A stretch of 42,215 bases of DNA from positions 1-42,215 of the forward strand of contig JBDKVA010000043.1 in the NCBI GenBank assembly GCA_039679375.1, in the 5' to 3' direction. Below, piece after piece: positions 8,207-16,812 of this stretch; position 1 is the first letter of the stretch; each line of letters begins with the position of its first letter. The notes beneath the pieces were generated by a model. The model had not been told where the DNA came from and ran no database searches. It was given only the letters and a program-made list of their open reading frames with translations. The stretch is from JBDKVA01 sp039679375. Its GTDB lineage: Bacteria > Bacillota > Clostridia > Acetivibrionales > DTU013. Made by a program: the position numbers and the translations under genes.

Positions 8207-9175
8207 ATGAAAGCATTAGTATATACAGGAGTCGGAATGCTTGAAATACAGGATGTCCCCATGCCGGCGGATGATTTTGTCATCATGGTTTCAGGCTGCG
8301 GAATATGCGGAACGGATCTTAAAACGTATATCCAGGGGCATCATTACTTTAAACCGCCTACGATCCTGGGACACGAATTTTTTGGCACGGTTTTCAAAGC
8401 GCCCGCGGACTGTGGGTTCCATACTGGTGATATCGTTGTTGCGGCGCCGTATTGCGAATGCGGCAAATGCCTGACATGCCTGAGAGCTTGCGGCGAGCTA
8501 TGCAAGGAGAAATCGTTCGTGCCGCAGGGAGCTTTCTGCGAATATGCAGGCATACCGGCTGACTATATCAACAAGGGCATTTTCAAAGTTGACCGGGACG
8601 ATGATGTTTACACGCTGGTTGAACCGCTGGCCTGTGTGATAAATGGTACGGAACATCTAAGGCTGAACCGGTACAGTAAAGCCCTCATTGTGGGAAGCGG
8701 TCCTATGGGCGCCTTATTTGCACTGCTCCTTAGAAGCAGAGGCATACCGGTTGCCGTTATCGAGCCGTCAGCCGGACGCAGGGAGATGATATCCTCCTGG
8801 GGCGTCGAATGCCATGAGCCCGGACAGGCCGATATCGGTTCATTTGACAATATCGTCATTGCTGTTAACAAAGCCGAGCTTGTAAGCGAATACACCACGA
8901 AAGCAGCAGACGGCGGAACGGTACTTGTTTTCGGCGGACTGCCGAAGGGTGTGGCGCTTGATATCGACTCCTATGCCGTACATTACCGGGAGGTAGCAAT
9001 TACAGGCTGTTCCGGCTTTTCCATAAGGCAATTTACAGACGCGCTTGAGATGATCAAAAAGCATCCAGATGTGTTTTCAAAGGTCATTACGCACAGGTTG
9101 CCGCTTGATCAGGGTAGGGAGGGTTTTGAAATGCTCAGAAGGGCGGAACCGCTCAAACTTGTTTTAAAACCATAA
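8207..9175 (+). CDS. zinc-dependent medium-chain alcohol dehydrogenase
   Basis: A 322-residue MDR-superfamily enzyme that oxidises an alcohol or polyol with NAD(P)+. Catalytic zinc ligands are visible: Cys34 in GCGICGTD and His56-Glu57 in LGHEFFG. The structural-zinc lobe is complete (Cys85, 88, 91 and 99; spacing C-x2-C-x2-C-x7-C). The Rossmann loop is GSGPMGALFA, a slight variant of GxGxxG, at about 163-172. AGAGGTGG lies 8 nt before the ATG. It follows the regulator by about 140 bp and precedes the NAD-kinase-fold gene by 15 bp. It is somewhat shorter than typical sorbitol or threonine dehydrogenases (about 345). It likely oxidises a hydroxyl of the cluster's substrate to a ketone. Confidence 0.92.
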   Translation: MKALVYTGVGMLEIQDVPMPADDFVIMVSGCGICGTDLKTYIQGHHYFKPPTILGHEFFGTVFKAPADCGFHTGDIVVAAPYCECGKCLTCLRACGELCKEKSFVPQGAFCEYAGIPADYINKGIFKVDRDDDVYTLVEPLACVINGTEHLRLNRYSKALIVGSGPMGALFALLLRSRGIPVAVIEPSAGRREMISSWGVECHEPGQADIGSFDNIVIAVNKAELVSEYTTKAADGGTVLVFGGLPKGVALDIDSYAVHYREVAITGCSGFSIRQFTDALEMIKKHPDVFSKVITHRLPLDQGREGFEMLRRAEPLKLVLKP

Positions 9176-9190
9176 TGAGAGGGCGATAAA

Positions 9191-10216
9191 ATGAGAGTTG
9201 CTGTTTTGTTTAATCCTGATGCCGGCAGTAATATGAAATTCCGTGGAATCGGCGCCGTTCTTTCCAAAAGGCTCAAAGGCCATGAAGTTTTAACGTGCCG
9301 AGGTTCCTTCGGAAAGCTCTATTTGCCCGATGCAGCTGAAACGTACGGTGATGTCCGCAGCGGATACCGGGACAGCATAACGGATATGACATCGTCACTT
9401 GTCCGGCATGCGCCTGAGCTATTCATCTGCGTCGGAGGAGACGGTCTCGCCTCCTATGCTGCCGACACTCTGATAACAAACGGCTGTGTGGTTCCCATAA
9501 TGGGAGTCGCAGGCGGTACCGCAAACGTCGGCCCTATCATAGCAGTAAGTCCCGAAATGTTGGAGCATTTCGATCCCAAGAAGCTTGCCGTCTCAAGTAT
9601 CGGCGCCATACATGTAAACAACGGATGCAATCACCTTGGATATGCCTTTAACGACGTAATCATTGGAAATACTTTTTTAGGCACGGTAAACGGGAAAACT
9701 GCAAATCTTTCTGTTGAAACACTTCTTAAGAAAAATGAAAAGAAAGTTGTTGAAGCGCCATCGGATGAGATTACTGCAGACACATTCAAAATAACAAAAA
9801 ACGGTTCTCAGGTAAAATACAGTATTGAACGTCCAGCCCAAATTATCGCTTCCCCACTGGAGGTGGACAATTTCTACGGCCGTGCGATAACCGGAATACT
9901 TTGCTACTCGGCACATATGCCGCTTAAGGCCGCGATAGGCCTGTATGATGAGGTTATAGTCAAAATGCACAGCCATGAAACCGCAATGGAGCACTTTACA
10001 AAAGTCGAGCACCTGCTGTTTGGGCAAGGGGACCATGTGAGCATTTCCGGATTATCCGGAAACGGTCACATCATAATTGACGGAAATCCATATCTGAGAG
10101 AAGATGAGGTCATCTCATTGGAGTACATGCCGAATTTGTTAAACATTGCAAAACCGGTTATCCAATGTGGGCTACCGCCCACAACCCAACGAATGTACCT
10201 ATTGCCGCGAATGTGA
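9191..10216 (+). CDS. NAD-kinase/diacylglycerol-kinase-fold protein, substrate unknown
   Basis: A 341-residue ORF. Residues 1-10 (MRVAVLFNPD) and the glycine-rich VGGDGLASYA (81-90) mark the nucleotide-binding domain of the NAD kinase/lipid kinase superfamily. GVAGGTANVGP (105-115) stands where related kinases have their second conserved loop. It is longer than NAD kinase and not a close match to DagK. It could be an ATP-dependent kinase for a sugar or polyol, because the cluster otherwise lacks one; that is inference. Codons from about residue 323 (VIQCGLPP onward) lie inside the dispersed repeat at 10159-10260, so the last 19 residues are probably not ancestral. An AGAGGGCG lies before the ATG. 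Confidence 0.82.
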   Translation: MRVAVLFNPDAGSNMKFRGIGAVLSKRLKGHEVLTCRGSFGKLYLPDAAETYGDVRSGYRDSITDMTSSLVRHAPELFICVGGDGLASYAADTLITNGCVVPIMGVAGGTANVGPIIAVSPEMLEHFDPKKLAVSSIGAIHVNNGCNHLGYAFNDVIIGNTFLGTVNGKTANLSVETLLKKNEKKVVEAPSDEITADTFKITKNGSQVKYSIERPAQIIASPLEVDNFYGRAITGILCYSAHMPLKAAIGLYDEVIVKMHSHETAMEHFTKVEHLLFGQGDHVSISGLSGNGHIIIDGNPYLREDEVISLEYMPNLLNIAKPVIQCGLPPTTQRMYLLPRM

Positions 10217-10260
10217 AAATATTTTCTTGTTTTTTTGCAATTTCGCGGCAATAAGTTACT
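10159..10260 (+). repeat. dispersed repeat, copy A
   Basis: About 102 bp that recurs almost identically, in the opposite orientation, at 33501-33604, with a handful of substitutions and a small length change in the T-run. It contains a hairpin GTGGGC/GCCCAC with TACC loop (10167-10182) and a 12-bp stem TATTGCCGCGAA/TTCGCGGCAATA (10200-10211 with 10242-10253) around a T-rich loop. Copy A forms the 3' end of the NAD-kinase-fold ORF and runs into the leader of the permease gene. In both copies the element directly follows a gene in the same orientation. No transposase is linked. Confidence 0.9.
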
Positions 10261-10285
10261 GAACAGTGTGAGGAGTGTGGTTCTT

Positions 10286-11194
10286 TTGACAGGGAAATAT
10301 GTCCTTCATGGAAAAAGGTATGAAACGGTGCAGACTATAGCCGCCATCTTATTTCTTTTGCCTACGGTCATAGCGCTGATTTTCCTTTTTGTACTTCCGG
10401 TAGTGCAGGTTGTCCTGATCAGCTTCACCAACTGGAATCTTGCTACAGGGGTAAGGAATTTTATTGGGCTGAAAAACTTTAGCTACATTTTTACGGATGA
10501 TGCATTCGGTAAAGCAATCGTAAATACTTTCCTTTACTCCCTTTTCAAACTGAGCCTTGATCTGGTGTTATCGCTTTTTATTGCGGTTCTGCTGGATTCC
10601 TGCATTCCCTTCAAGCGATCGCTCAGAACCATCTATTTTGCGCCCGTGGTCGTTCCAATTGTTGCCTCAAGCCTTATCTGGATATGGTTTTACGACCCCG
10701 GCATCGGCCCGTTCAACCAGATCCTCACCTTTTTCGGCTTGCCGAAACTCCAGTGGCTCTATCATGAAAGTACGGCACTGCTGTCCATTGGCCTCTTTTC
10801 CGTATGGAAAGGGCTTGGCTACAATATTGTGCTATTTCTGGCAGGGCTGCAAAACATACCGGACTCCTACATGGAAGCCGCATACATTGATGGCGCCAGC
10901 AGTACGCAGGCGTTTTTCAGGATAAAGCTGCCGCTCCTTTCCCCTATTGCATCCTTTGTCATCATGATGGGCATCATCAACTCGTTCAAGGTATTTACTG
11001 AAATCAACGTCATGACTCCGGGAGGCGGTCCGCTTAATTCAACAATGCTTCTTGTGGTGTACATTTATGAGCAGGCCTTCACAAACGGGAAAATGGGAAG
11101 AGGCTCCGCTGCGGCCCTTGTCCTCTTTGTGATCGTATTCGCGCTCACACTTGTGCAGAAAGCCGTCAGCCGCAAGACAGTTTACTATGATTGA
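10286..11194 (+). CDS. ABC sugar transporter permease, CUT1 (MalF/UgpA-like)
   Basis: A polytopic inner-membrane protein of about 302 residues with six predicted segments. The first is TIAAILFLLPTVIALIFLFV. The permease EAA loop is visible as YMEAAYIDGASSTQAFFRIKLP, split here as YMEAAYIDGASS then TQAFFRIKLP, which contacts the ATPase. It pairs with the next gene and the binding protein at 12202. No ATPase is encoded nearby, so a shared MsmX/UgpC-type ATPase from elsewhere probably energises import. I chose the TTG at 10286 with GAGGAG 10 nt upstream. The frame stays open to a TTG at 10235, but those codons lie in the dispersed repeat. Confidence 0.92.
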   Translation: MTGKYVLHGKRYETVQTIAAILFLLPTVIALIFLFVLPVVQVVLISFTNWNLATGVRNFIGLKNFSYIFTDDAFGKAIVNTFLYSLFKLSLDLVLSLFIAVLLDSCIPFKRSLRTIYFAPVVVPIVASSLIWIWFYDPGIGPFNQILTFFGLPKLQWLYHESTALLSIGLFSVWKGLGYNIVLFLAGLQNIPDSYMEAAYIDGASSTQAFFRIKLPLLSPIASFVIMMGIINSFKVFTEINVMTPGGGPLNSTMLLVVYIYEQAFTNGKMGRGSAAALVLFVIVFALTLVQKAVSRKTVYYD

Positions 11195-11206
11195 GAGGTG
11201 ATAAGG

Positions 11207-12034
11207 ATGAGAAGATCGCTCAAGCACTATAATACGTTTGCATTTATATTTCTTGCAGCAGGTTCGGTATTTATGATTTTTCCATTTGTCTGGATGGTGC
11301 TGTCGGCATTTAAGACATCCGTCGACGTATACAGCTATCCACCGAAATGGATCCCTAGTACATTCCATTATCAGAATTTTACCGATGTTTTTAATAAAAT
11401 ACCGTTCTGGAGGTATTACCTGAACAGTATTTTTGTAACGGTGTGCCAGACCGCACTGCAGATATTTCTCTCTGTGACGGCGGCATATGCCCTGTCCAAG
11501 CTGGAATTCCCCGGCAGCAAAAAGGTATTTGCCTTTATACAGAGCAGTATGTTCATACCCGTCGTAGTAACGATGATACCTCTTTTCATCATAGTAAGCA
11601 AACTGAAGCTGGTTGACACGTATGCAGGGATCATATTCCCGCAGATAGGCAGCGCATTTACGACCATATTGATCTATTCCTTCTTTGTCAGCATTCCCAA
11701 TGAGCTTCTGGATGCGGCCAAAATTGACGGATGCGGTTATTATGCAACGTTTGCCAGAATCATGCTTCCGAATGCCAATACAGCTATCAGCACCGCAACG
11801 CTTTTTGCGTTCCTAGGCCATTGGAGGAGCTATACCTGGCCTTTGATCGTCACAAACAGGACAGAGCTTCGTACTCTACCGATCGGCCTGAAATATCTGG
11901 TTCAGGAGTCCTCCTCCGAATACCAGCTGATGATGGCTGCTTCGCTGATGGCCATTGTGCCCATACTGATCGTTTACATTTTCACTGAGAAACAGTTTGT
12001 CCGCTCACTTACACTGACAGGGCTTAAGTCGTAG
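11207..12034 (+). CDS. ABC sugar transporter permease, CUT1 (MalG/UgpE-like)
   Basis: A 275-residue inner-membrane protein with six predicted transmembrane stretches. The first is FAFIFLAAGSVFMIFPFVWM, followed by the family's VLSAFKTS. The EAA loop appears as ELLDAAKIDGCGYYATFARIMLP (ELLDAAKIDGC then GYYATFARIMLP). It forms the membrane channel with the preceding permease, from which it is separated by 12 bp. The ATG at 11207 with AGAGGTG 7 nt upstream is preferred over the in-frame GTG at 11198, which overlaps that ribosome binding site. Confidence 0.93.
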   Translation: MRRSLKHYNTFAFIFLAAGSVFMIFPFVWMVLSAFKTSVDVYSYPPKWIPSTFHYQNFTDVFNKIPFWRYYLNSIFVTVCQTALQIFLSVTAAYALSKLEFPGSKKVFAFIQSSMFIPVVVTMIPLFIIVSKLKLVDTYAGIIFPQIGSAFTTILIYSFFVSIPNELLDAAKIDGCGYYATFARIMLPNANTAISTATLFAFLGHWRSYTWPLIVTNRTELRTLPIGLKYLVQESSSEYQLMMAASLMAIVPILIVYIFTEKQFVRSLTLTGLKS

Positions 12035-12053
12035 CGCCTTATTGTAAAGGCCG

Positions 12054-12075
12054 GGAGTCTGCTCAGGAATTCCTG
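12054..12075 (+). repeat. short intergenic repeat GGAGTCTGCTC(A)GGAA..CCTG
   Basis: A divergent member of a motif also found at 26733-26754, 41891-41912 and, on the minus strand, 42033-42050. This copy includes the perfect palindrome CAGGAATTCCTG (12064-12075). A weaker relative (GGGAGTTTGCTCC on the minus strand) lies near 8076-8091. All copies are intergenic. Confidence 0.45.
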
Positions 12076-12201
12076 GAAGCGCCTGTAAATCGAATCGGCA
12101 CAAGAACCGCCATGACAGCTTTCAAAAGCTTGACGCGTATAAATGCCTGGTTCGGTTTATATAAAGTAAAAAACATTATTATTTAAAGGGGGATTAATAA
12201 A

Positions 12202-13554
12202 ATGAAAAAGCAATTCTTACGGATCATTTGTGTTTGCATCACAGTTATCATGATGGCCGGCGTATTTGCCGGATGCGGCTCCGAAAAAGGCGGAGATACA
12301 ACAGCCAGCCCTACGCCGACTGTCGCGCCGACAGCAAAACCAACTGAAGCAGCTGCAACTCCAAAGCCGGCAGAAAAGGTGAAGATCAGTTTATGGTATG
12401 CAGTTTCGGGTGCAAGCGGTGACGCCTTCAAGGCACTTGTTGAGAAGTACGCAGCCTCGCAGCCCCAGGTTGAAATTGAGCTTTCATATTCAGGCAGCTA
12501 CGCAGATACCGCAACAAAAGTAAGCGCGGCTCTTACTTCAAAAACGGAGCCCAATGTCGCTCTGATGTCCGCCGGTCCTCTTTTCACCGGTGCAAGAGGC
12601 AATTATTACATCGAAGAAAAAATCAATGAGCCCGGATTTAACAAAGATGACTTTTTCCAGAGCGGCTGGGACTACAGCAAATATAACGGCAAAATTTGCG
12701 CAGTGCCGTATGGTATTTCCACGCCTATACTGTACTACAACAAGAACATCCTGGATAAGGCAGGTATTGATGTAAGCAAGCCTCCGAAGACATGGGAAGA
12801 ACTCTATGAAATGGCCAAAAAAGCACAGAAGGATGGAAATATCAATAATTCCGCTGATTTCTGGGGATTCGAAGTAAAGGACGTGCCATGGCTGTTCAAA
12901 ACCATGCTGAACCAGAATGAAAATACTGTCATCAACGTAGACGCGAATAATAAAATAACACCGGCATTTGGCGATGATAAAGCTGTTGAAGTGGCAACAT
13001 GGTGGAAGAAGATGATCGACGACAAGGTCATGCCGGCTGCACAGCATGCCAATGCTGAAAAAACATTCCTTGCAGGGAATGCGGCATTTATCGTTTCATC
13101 CTCCAACCGTATCAGCAAGTGGATCACTGAAAAAACCGTAAGCGCGGGCGCATTCCCAATGCCATATTTCAAAAAGCAGTCTGTGGCATTGGGCGGCAAT
13201 GTCCTTGTGCTTTTCAACAAGGATGAAAAAGCCGATAACGCATCCTGGGAACTGATCAAGTTCCTTGTTGACGCTCAGAATCAGACTGAATTTGCTCTTC
13301 AGACCGGTTATCTTCCGATCCGCAAATCAGGCCTTGAACTGGATGTTGCCAAGAAGGCGCTGGCCGAAAACCCCATGTTCAAAATTGCATTTGATCAAAT
13401 GAGTTACAGCTGGTCATACTGGCACTTTGAGCAGATGGGCACAATGGATATGATCCTTGGCGACACGATAGAGAAAATCGAAAAGAATACAATGAGCCCG
13501 AAGGACGCGCTTACGGATGCGGTGAAGCAGCTGAACAAGGAAATGGAAAACTAA
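12202..13554 (+). CDS. extracellular solute-binding lipoprotein (family 1, UgpB-like)
   Basis: A 450-residue secreted lipoprotein. The signal peptide (MKKQFLRIICVCITVIMMAG) ends in the lipobox VFAGC, with Cys25 as the lipidated residue, followed by a Thr/Pro/Ala-rich linker (about 32-58). The mature part starts KISLWYAVSGASGDAFKALV and includes LSYSGSYADTATKVSAAL, reminiscent of UgpB (glycerol-3-phosphate) rather than the classic maltose proteins. It binds the substrate outside the cell and delivers it to the two permeases encoded upstream. GGGGG lies before the ATG, and a 167-bp gap separates it from the permease. The ligand is unknown. Confidence 0.92.
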   Translation: MKKQFLRIICVCITVIMMAGVFAGCGSEKGGDTTASPTPTVAPTAKPTEAAATPKPAEKVKISLWYAVSGASGDAFKALVEKYAASQPQVEIELSYSGSYADTATKVSAALTSKTEPNVALMSAGPLFTGARGNYYIEEKINEPGFNKDDFFQSGWDYSKYNGKICAVPYGISTPILYYNKNILDKAGIDVSKPPKTWEELYEMAKKAQKDGNINNSADFWGFEVKDVPWLFKTMLNQNENTVINVDANNKITPAFGDDKAVEVATWWKKMIDDKVMPAAQHANAEKTFLAGNAAFIVSSSNRISKWITEKTVSAGAFPMPYFKKQSVALGGNVLVLFNKDEKADNASWELIKFLVDAQNQTEFALQTGYLPIRKSGLELDVAKKALAENPMFKIAFDQMSYSWSYWHFEQMGTMDMILGDTIEKIEKNTMSPKDALTDAVKQLNKEMEN

Positions 13555-13608
13555 AATTAACAACGGGCTTATGCTTTGTCTCATGGTGTATGAGCCTTGA
13601 GTCAGTCC

Positions 13609-13636
13609 GGTCGCGCGGGTTTACATCCGCGCGGCC
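13609..13636 (+). terminator. G+C-rich hairpin after the binding-protein gene
   Basis: A 10-bp stem (CGCGCGG/CCGCGCG core at 13612-13618 and 13627-13633, extended by GGT/GCC) with an 8-nt loop. No T-run follows. It is therefore more likely an mRNA-stabilising or attenuating structure that lets the binding protein be made in excess of the downstream enzymes than a full terminator. Confidence 0.5.
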
Positions 13637-13683
13637 TGCTGCTTTATGTGCGGCACTAATATATAAAATAGGATAGGTTAAGA

Positions 13684-14502
13684 GTGAGTAAAATGAACAG
13701 GTATGCTTTTTCGACTGCAGCGCTTTATCCGCTGGCTTCGGAGATTGCGCTCGAGCTGATCGGCAGAGCCGGATTCAGGTACGCCGAGCTTATGCCCCAG
13801 GCTTTTTCAGACGTCAGTGACGATTTTGCAGAACGTGCGCTTAAAACAGGAGTGCAGGTCAGTTCTGTCCACTACCCGCTTGCCATGTTTGCAATGCTCT
13901 ATACATCCCATCCTGCCATGACAGAGGATGGGCGCATATTCAGCCGGAAAGTTGTCAGGCTGTGCCAAAGACTTGGGGCCGGAATACTTGTGGTGCATCC
14001 CCATGTCCCGTCTTCACCTCAGTATAGGGAATTACTGGAGGAGCCTGTTTTAAAAAACCTGCTTTATGTAGCCGATTTATGCCGGGAAAACAATATAACA
14101 ATGGCTATGGAAAACTCTCCGAAGGGCTCAGGCAATACAGGAGAAGGACTCCTTGGATATATCGCTTCATTCGGCTCTCATCCGGCCATCCGGCCGATGG
14201 TGGATACGACAGAGGCATGTGAAGCCTTCCAGGATCCCGTTGAGTTTATTAAAACAGTCAGACCGGTGCATATGCACTTCAGCGACCATAAGGGTGAACT
14301 GAAGCATCTTCCGGCAGGTCAGGGCAGCATTGACTGGAATGCAGTAAGGGACGCCCTTGCATTTACCGGTTACAGCGGCTATTACACACTTGAGCCCTCA
14401 TACCGTTATTATCTGGAGGATATTGAAAACCGCCTGAAGGACGCTTACCGGTTTGTCGGCAGCCTGATCGGCGGCAGTCCGATATGGAAAGGTGTTGAAT
14501 GA
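13684..14502 (+). CDS. sugar phosphate isomerase/epimerase (xylose-isomerase-like TIM barrel)
   Basis: A 272-residue AP-endonuclease-2/xylose-isomerase-like TIM barrel. Expected metal-ligand positions are visible: Glu in MAMENSPKG (about 140), Asp in PMVDTTEACE (about 168), His in HMHFSDHKGE (about 195) and Glu in YTLEPSYRY (about 240). Such enzymes isomerise or epimerise ketoses or dehydrate inosose-like substrates. The GTG start at 13684 is used because GGATAGG lies about 6 nt upstream, the same sequence found before the MFS gene; an ATG at 13693 is possible. Its stop codon abuts the next start, implying translational coupling. Confidence 0.88.
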   Translation: MSKMNRYAFSTAALYPLASEIALELIGRAGFRYAELMPQAFSDVSDDFAERALKTGVQVSSVHYPLAMFAMLYTSHPAMTEDGRIFSRKVVRLCQRLGAGILVVHPHVPSSPQYRELLEEPVLKNLLYVADLCRENNITMAMENSPKGSGNTGEGLLGYIASFGSHPAIRPMVDTTEACEAFQDPVEFIKTVRPVHMHFSDHKGELKHLPAGQGSIDWNAVRDALAFTGYSGYYTLEPSYRYYLEDIENRLKDAYRFVGSLIGGSPIWKGVE

Positions 14503-15489
14503 ATGGATCAAAAGATAGTAAATGCTGTGCTTGAAGCCATAGCTGTCGGAGATGCGGTCGGTATGCCGACGGAATTTATGACAAGGCGGCAAATCAGGGA
14601 CATATACGGGCAGATCGATGGATTACCGGCACCGGAATCATCACTGACCCATAACAATCTGAAATATGCCCAGGTAACAGACGATACCGAACAGAATATC
14701 TACCTGATAAGAGAATTCTGTAAAAGAGGACGGATTGATGTAAATGAAACTGCTCTTTGCCTGCTCCGCTGGGTCAGAGAAACGGATGCGGTAGGAAAAA
14801 AATACATCGGCCCAAGCTCCCTGAAAGCCCTGAAATTGGTCGCTGAAGGTGAGGATCCATATAAAACGGGGCTGAACGGGACAACGTGCGGCGGGATCAT
14901 GAGGGTTCCTTCTGCGGTACTTTGTACCGGTGATAAAAGCAAGGAAACGCTCATGAATAACGTACTCAACTGCTGCATACCGACCCATAACACCTCTACT
15001 GCTCTGGAGGCTGCAATGGCTTATGCTTTTGCTTTAAGGACCGCTTTTGAAGCTGTGAGCACGGATATGGTAATTCATTCCGCCCTTGAAGGAGCAGCGG
15101 CCGGGATGGAGCATGCTCCCTACAAGATGTGCGCCGCATCCTCGGCGGAGCGTATCAAATATCTGAAACAAGTCATTTCAGGCTTCAAAACCGGTGACGA
15201 ACTGCTTGACTTTCTTTTTGACATATTCGGAACAGGCCTTGAGTCAGAGGACGTCTGCCCTGCTGTTATGGGTATCTTCCTTTATGCAAAGGATGATGTA
15301 TGGCTTGCAATAAGGCTTGCCGCTTCCATGGGCGGTGATACCGATACGGTTGCGGCACTTTCCGGAGCACTTTGCTGCGCGTTTGCCAAACGGCATAATA
15401 TCCCCTACTCCGTGCTAACTGCCGTAACAGATGCAAATCAACTGGACCTTTCATCTTTGAGTGCAGATATTGTTTCGAATTGGCAATAA
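14503..15489 (+). CDS. ADP-ribosylglycohydrolase family protein
   Basis: A 328-residue ARH/DraG-type hydrolase. Binuclear magnesium-site motifs are intact: GDAVGMPTEF (16-25), VTDDTEQ with Thr59-Asp60-Asp61, and SMGGDTDTVAALSGA with Asp278 and Asp280. The family removes ADP-ribose from proteins or small molecules, and some members act on other N- or O-ribosyl compounds. Its ATG follows the isomerase stop without a gap, so the two are co-translated. In a sugar-import cluster, a substrate carrying a glycosidic ribosyl bond is more likely than protein de-ADP-ribosylation, but this is inference. No DraT-like transferase is present. Confidence 0.9.
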   Translation: MDQKIVNAVLEAIAVGDAVGMPTEFMTRRQIRDIYGQIDGLPAPESSLTHNNLKYAQVTDDTEQNIYLIREFCKRGRIDVNETALCLLRWVRETDAVGKKYIGPSSLKALKLVAEGEDPYKTGLNGTTCGGIMRVPSAVLCTGDKSKETLMNNVLNCCIPTHNTSTALEAAMAYAFALRTAFEAVSTDMVIHSALEGAAAGMEHAPYKMCAASSAERIKYLKQVISGFKTGDELLDFLFDIFGTGLESEDVCPAVMGIFLYAKDDVWLAIRLAASMGGDTDTVAALSGALCCAFAKRHNIPYSVLTAVTDANQLDLSSLSADIVSNWQ

Positions 15490-15528
15490 TAAAAGTGACT
15501 TTTATAAGACTTGCGTAAAGGATAGGTT

Positions 15529-16812
15529 ATGTTAACTACGACTATTCTAAAACCATACACTACTGCCAAAAAATATATATTGAAGCTGGACGGGAATGCT
15601 CTGGTCTGCATTGCATTCCACCCTTTATGGGGAATACCGTATTCGATTTACTTCTTTTACCTCAGTATTTATATGAAGGCATTCGGTGTCACGGATACAC
15701 AGCTGGGTCTTCTTATGCTCGCAGGCTCTGCAGCTTCAATTGTTTTTTCACTTGCCGCAGCACCTGTAGTCGACAGTTTGGGAAGGAAGCGGTCCACCTT
15801 CCTGTTCGATCTTATAAGCTCGGCCGCACCGCCGTTTATTTATGCAATCAGCGGCAGCTTTTGGGTCTCATTTATCGCTATCATTCTAAGTAACGCAAAT
15901 AAAATCATGAGTGTGGCATATTATCTGGTCATGGCCGAAGATGCGAATAATGACCAGCGTCTTATTGCATTCAATCTTTTTAATATCATAACCATTGCAG
16001 CCGGGATATTTATCCCTGTGGCAGGCCTATTCGTAGGGCATTTCGGTTTGGTCGGAACAGAAAGGTTCTTCCTGGTCATTGCCGGGATCAGTATGACTGT
16101 ATTGATATTTGTACGAAACCGCTTTTTGAAGGAAACCGCAACAGGTTCAGAAATACTTGCAAACCGTAAAAATAAGCATTTTTCATTTAAAAATGTGACC
16201 GAACCATACGCAGCTTCATACCATTATCTTGCTAAACATCCGGCTGCCCTGGTAACTGTAATTGCGAATGTTATTTTTTATGTATACTATATCATTGGCA
16301 CCAATAACAGCCTGTATTTTGCAACCTACTTTATCGACGGGCTGAACCTGAAGCAGTCCTCCATATCTGTTCTTGGTGCGGTATATGCCATTGGAATGCT
16401 CTTTGCCATGATTGTAATAAACCCATTCATGCAGAAATTCAATATTTTTGTAAGCCTTGCGGCAGGCTCGGCATTAAATATTGCCGGTCTTGTACTGCTT
16501 GTAGTTATCCCGTCCGGAAGCCTTTTAGCAGCGATCCTCTCGATCATTGTGACCTCTGTCGGATTTGGCGTTTTCAAGTCGTACATAGACGCCGCCCTGG
16601 CGATCACAACAGAGGGTAAGGCCAGAGCCGGGATCTATTCTGTAGTGAATCTGCTTTCATCCGTGCTTGGCATGCTGGCCGCGGGATTGGCAGGGATTCT
16701 TTATCCTCTTGATCCAAGATCGATTTATATCATGTCCATCATCATGCTTTTAATATCCATCCTATGCTTCACGGCAGTTTTATTCAGGAGGTCAACTTAT
16801 GGAAAACAATGA
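15529..16812 (+). CDS. MFS transporter
   Basis: A 427-residue major facilitator with about twelve hydrophobic segments. The motif-A-like loop is visible between segments 2 and 3 (VVDSLGRKRST, about residues 82-92). It would move a small solute across the cytoplasmic membrane by ion coupling; the substrate is unknown. It may export a pathway product or offer a second uptake route beside the ABC system. GGATAGG lies 5 nt before the ATG. Its 3' end overlaps the peptidase gene by 14 bp, so the two are translationally coupled. Confidence 0.9.
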   Translation: MLTTTILKPYTTAKKYILKLDGNALVCIAFHPLWGIPYSIYFFYLSIYMKAFGVTDTQLGLLMLAGSAASIVFSLAAAPVVDSLGRKRSTFLFDLISSAAPPFIYAISGSFWVSFIAIILSNANKIMSVAYYLVMAEDANNDQRLIAFNLFNIITIAAGIFIPVAGLFVGHFGLVGTERFFLVIAGISMTVLIFVRNRFLKETATGSEILANRKNKHFSFKNVTEPYAASYHYLAKHPAALVTVIANVIFYVYYIIGTNNSLYFATYFIDGLNLKQSSISVLGAVYAIGMLFAMIVINPFMQKFNIFVSLAAGSALNIAGLVLLVVIPSGSLLAAILSIIVTSVGFGVFKSYIDAALAITTEGKARAGIYSVVNLLSSVLGMLAAGLAGILYPLDPRSIYIMSIIMLLISILCFTAVLFRRSTYGKQ

